Origin: an uncultured Eubacteriales bacterium
GTDB taxonomy: Bacteria > Bacillota > Clostridia > Oscillospirales > UMGS1783
DNA: 5,923 nucleotides
Direction: 5' to 3'
Assembly (NCBI GenBank): GCA_900555065.1
Contig: USJY01000097.1
Span: 1-5,923, forward strand
Position 1 is the first letter of the stretch, and each line of letters starts with the position of its first letter. This document shows positions 5,173 to 5,923 of this stretch, one piece after another. A program made the position numbers and the translations under genes. The notes below the pieces were generated by a model, which worked only from the letters and a program-made list of their open reading frames with translations, had not been told where the DNA came from and searched no databases.

Positions 5173-5207
5173 TAACAAAACCGGCCGGGTCGCCCCGGTC
5201 GGTTTTT
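5173..5207 (+). repeat. Copy 1 of a 35-bp terminator-containing direct repeat
   Basis: Begins TAACAAAACCGGCCGGGTC. It matches 5882-5916 at 31 of 35 positions, including 19 in a row from the left end. The copies are 709 bp apart and bracket the toxin-antitoxin pair. Confidence 0.8.
5177..5206 (+). terminator. Rho-independent terminator of XRE paralog B
   Basis: AAAACCGGCCGGG (5177-5189), loop TCGC, CCCGGTCGGTTTT (5194-5206): a 13-bp stem with one G-U pair, ending in a run of five T. It lies just downstream of the stop of paralog B. Confidence 0.9.
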
Positions 5208-5239
5208 AAATGATTTATAAAAGCACATAAAATGCACAT

Positions 5240-5268
5240 TATAATATTGACATTTATAGTATAATATT
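5240..5268 (+). promoter_or_regulatory. Promoter region of the toxin-antitoxin unit, tandem -10 boxes
   Basis: TATAATATT occurs twice, at 5240-5248 and 5260-5268, each containing a consensus TATAAT, 20 bp apart. A TTGACA at 5247-5252 lies between them but is too close to the second -10 to serve it. The second -10 would start a transcript near 5272, with a very short leader before GGAGG at 5275-5279. The repeats may also be antitoxin-binding sites. Confidence 0.4.
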
Positions 5269-5274
5269 AATATG

Positions 5275-5279
5275 GGAGG
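5275..5279 (+). promoter_or_regulatory. Ribosome binding site that decides the antitoxin start
   Basis: GGAGG at 5275-5279 is 2 bases from the first ATG (5282) but 8 bases from the second (5288). Only the second spacing is workable, so translation most likely begins at 5288. Confidence 0.7.
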
Positions 5280-5287
5280 TAATGCAT

Positions 5288-5554
5288 ATGAAGAATGTAA
5301 ATGTGACTTTTCGTGTGGACGGCGAGCTGAAAAAACAGGCGGACGCTTTGTTTGCTGAGCTTGGCATGAATCTCTCGACGGCGTTCAATATTTTCCTCCG
5401 TCAGTCTGTTCGTGAACAGCAGATTCCTTTTCGTGTAAGCAAAAATGTACCCAATGCGGTAACGCTTGCCGCTATGGAAGCTGCGGAAAAAGGAGAGGAC
5501 GTTTACGGCCCGTTTGAAAGCGTATCCGATGCAATGGAGGCGTTGAATGCTTAA
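5288..5554 (+). CDS. RelB/DinJ-family antitoxin of a type II toxin-antitoxin system
   Basis: 88 residues from ATG 5288; an ATG at 5282 would add two residues but is too close to the ribosome site. The N-terminus VNVTFRVDGELKKQADALFAELG, followed by LSTAFNIFLRQSV (residues 29-41), is the ribbon-helix-helix fold of RelB/DinJ antitoxins: the strand binds DNA as a dimer. The C-terminal part, ending FESVSDAMEALNA, is the flexible region that wraps and neutralises the toxin in this family. The antitoxin, with toxin, normally represses its own operon. The toxin start codon (5547) overlaps the last codons here by 8 bases, typical of coupled pairs. The antitoxin is intact although the toxin reading frame is broken. 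In E. coli the same pairing is DinJ with YafQ. Confidence 0.9.
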   Translation: MKNVNVTFRVDGELKKQADALFAELGMNLSTAFNIFLRQSVREQQIPFRVSKNVPNAVTLAAMEAAEKGEDVYGPFESVSDAMEALNA

Positions 5555-5823
5555 AATAGAGTACAGGTCAATTTAAGCGTGATTATAAACTCGCCGTCAG
5601 GCGTGGCTGCAATCCGGGTGCCCTGCAGGAGGTGATCACCCTGCTGGCAAATGAACAGCCTTTGCCGAAAAAATACCGGGATCACGCGCTGACGCAATCC
5701 AGAAATTACAAGGATATGCGGGAATGCCATATTGAACCGGACTGGTTATTGATTTACAAAGTATATCGAGATACGCTGATTCTAAAGCTGATTCGCACCG
5801 GCAGCCATAGCGACCTTTTTTAA
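5547..5823 (+). pseudogene. yafQ: YafQ-type mRNA-interferase toxin with a frameshift near codon 8
   Basis: Starts ATG CTT AAA ATA GAG TAC AGG TCA (MLKIEYRS), then meets ATT TAA in frame (stop 5574-5576). From CAA at 5569 another frame continues QFKRDYKLAVRRG and runs to TAA at 5821-5823. Joined, with two bases restored in the Ser codon, the product is 92 residues, the length of E. coli YafQ. Residues known to matter in YafQ are all present in the joined model: His47 (YRDH), His62, Asp66 and Trp67 (ECHIEPDW), His88 and Phe92 (GSHSDLF). YafQ-type toxins cut mRNA on the ribosome. The defect equals a 2-base loss or 1-base gain. A downstream GTG (5632) overlaps its own AGGAGG and is not a workable start. 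It could be an inactivated toxin, a sequencing error, or a +1 recoding site: slipping at AUU-UAA-G would rejoin the frames at AAG 5575. Inactivation is the default reading. Confidence 0.82.
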
Positions 5824-5881
5824 AGACAGCGGGATGTTTTTCATGCGCGCGTCGGCGTTCGCCGGAACACATAAAACGTCG

Positions 5882-5916
5882 TAACAAAACCGGCCGGGTC
5901 TCCCCGGCCGGGTTTC
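5882..5916 (+). repeat. Copy 2 of the 35-bp terminator-containing direct repeat
   Basis: Same sequence class as 5173-5207 with four differences in 35. Most changes fall in the right half of the hairpin, and the stem stays paired. Confidence 0.8.
5886..5915 (+). terminator. Terminator after the toxin-antitoxin unit
   Basis: CCGGCCGGG (5890-5898), loop TCTC, CCCGGCCGG (5903-5911): a perfect 9-bp stem with AAA/TTT flanks interrupted by one mismatch. The T-tail is short (TTTCATCT), so it may be weaker than copy 1. Bases 5824-5881, between the toxin stop and this hairpin, hold no recognisable gene. Confidence 0.7.
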
Positions 5917-5923
5917 ATCTATC

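Noticed and set aside
5632..5823. 63-codon reading of the toxin from GTG 5632 as a separate gene
   Set aside because: Its AGGAGG (5627-5632) overlaps the start codon. The frame continues upstream with strong toxin similarity, so it is the rest of the frameshifted toxin.

Overview
The window looks like chromosomal DNA from a moderately GC-rich anaerobic Bacillota (Clostridia-type) bacterium. Evidence is strong AGGAGG-type ribosome binding sites, sigma-A-like promoters, a Firmicutes-style surface protein, small XRE regulators and a DinJ/YafQ-type toxin-antitoxin unit. This placement is inferred from gene style, not from a search.

Left part, positions 1-2057, minus strand: a three-gene sugar-phosphate operon read leftward in the order aldolase (divergent DeoC family), sugar kinase (ROK family), sugar-phosphate isomerase (SIS domain, GmhA-like, cut by the window edge). 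Gaps are about 20 and 10 bp, and the SIS ribosome binding site overlaps the ROK stop codon. An extended -10 promoter lies just upstream of the aldolase. Isomerase, kinase and aldolase together fit the upper part of a catabolic route for a sugar or deoxysugar. Both complete enzymes have altered family motifs, so the substrate cannot be read from the family name.

Middle part, 2058-3905: a divergent promoter pair separates the operon from a 516-residue exported membrane-anchored protein. It has a signal peptide, propeller-like repeats, an InlB-B/Flg_new-type repeat, a beta-rich domain, one membrane helix and a basic tail. A bidirectional terminator closes it.

Right part, 3909-5923: an AT-rich, accessory-looking region. 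Two 111-residue XRE-family regulators, about 55% identical to each other, point away from each other around 583 bp of non-coding DNA. That spacer holds several dyads, including a perfect 24-bp palindrome, plus candidate promoters. Next comes a DinJ/RelB-type antitoxin with an overlapping YafQ-type toxin gene. The toxin keeps its known active-site residues but has a frameshift near codon 8. Two near-identical copies of a terminator-like 35-bp sequence bracket the toxin-antitoxin unit 709 bp apart.

The most interesting items are the frameshifted toxin (mutation or +1 recoding), the paired terminator repeats around it, the paralogous XRE pair with its structured spacer, and the unusual aldolase-kinase-isomerase set.
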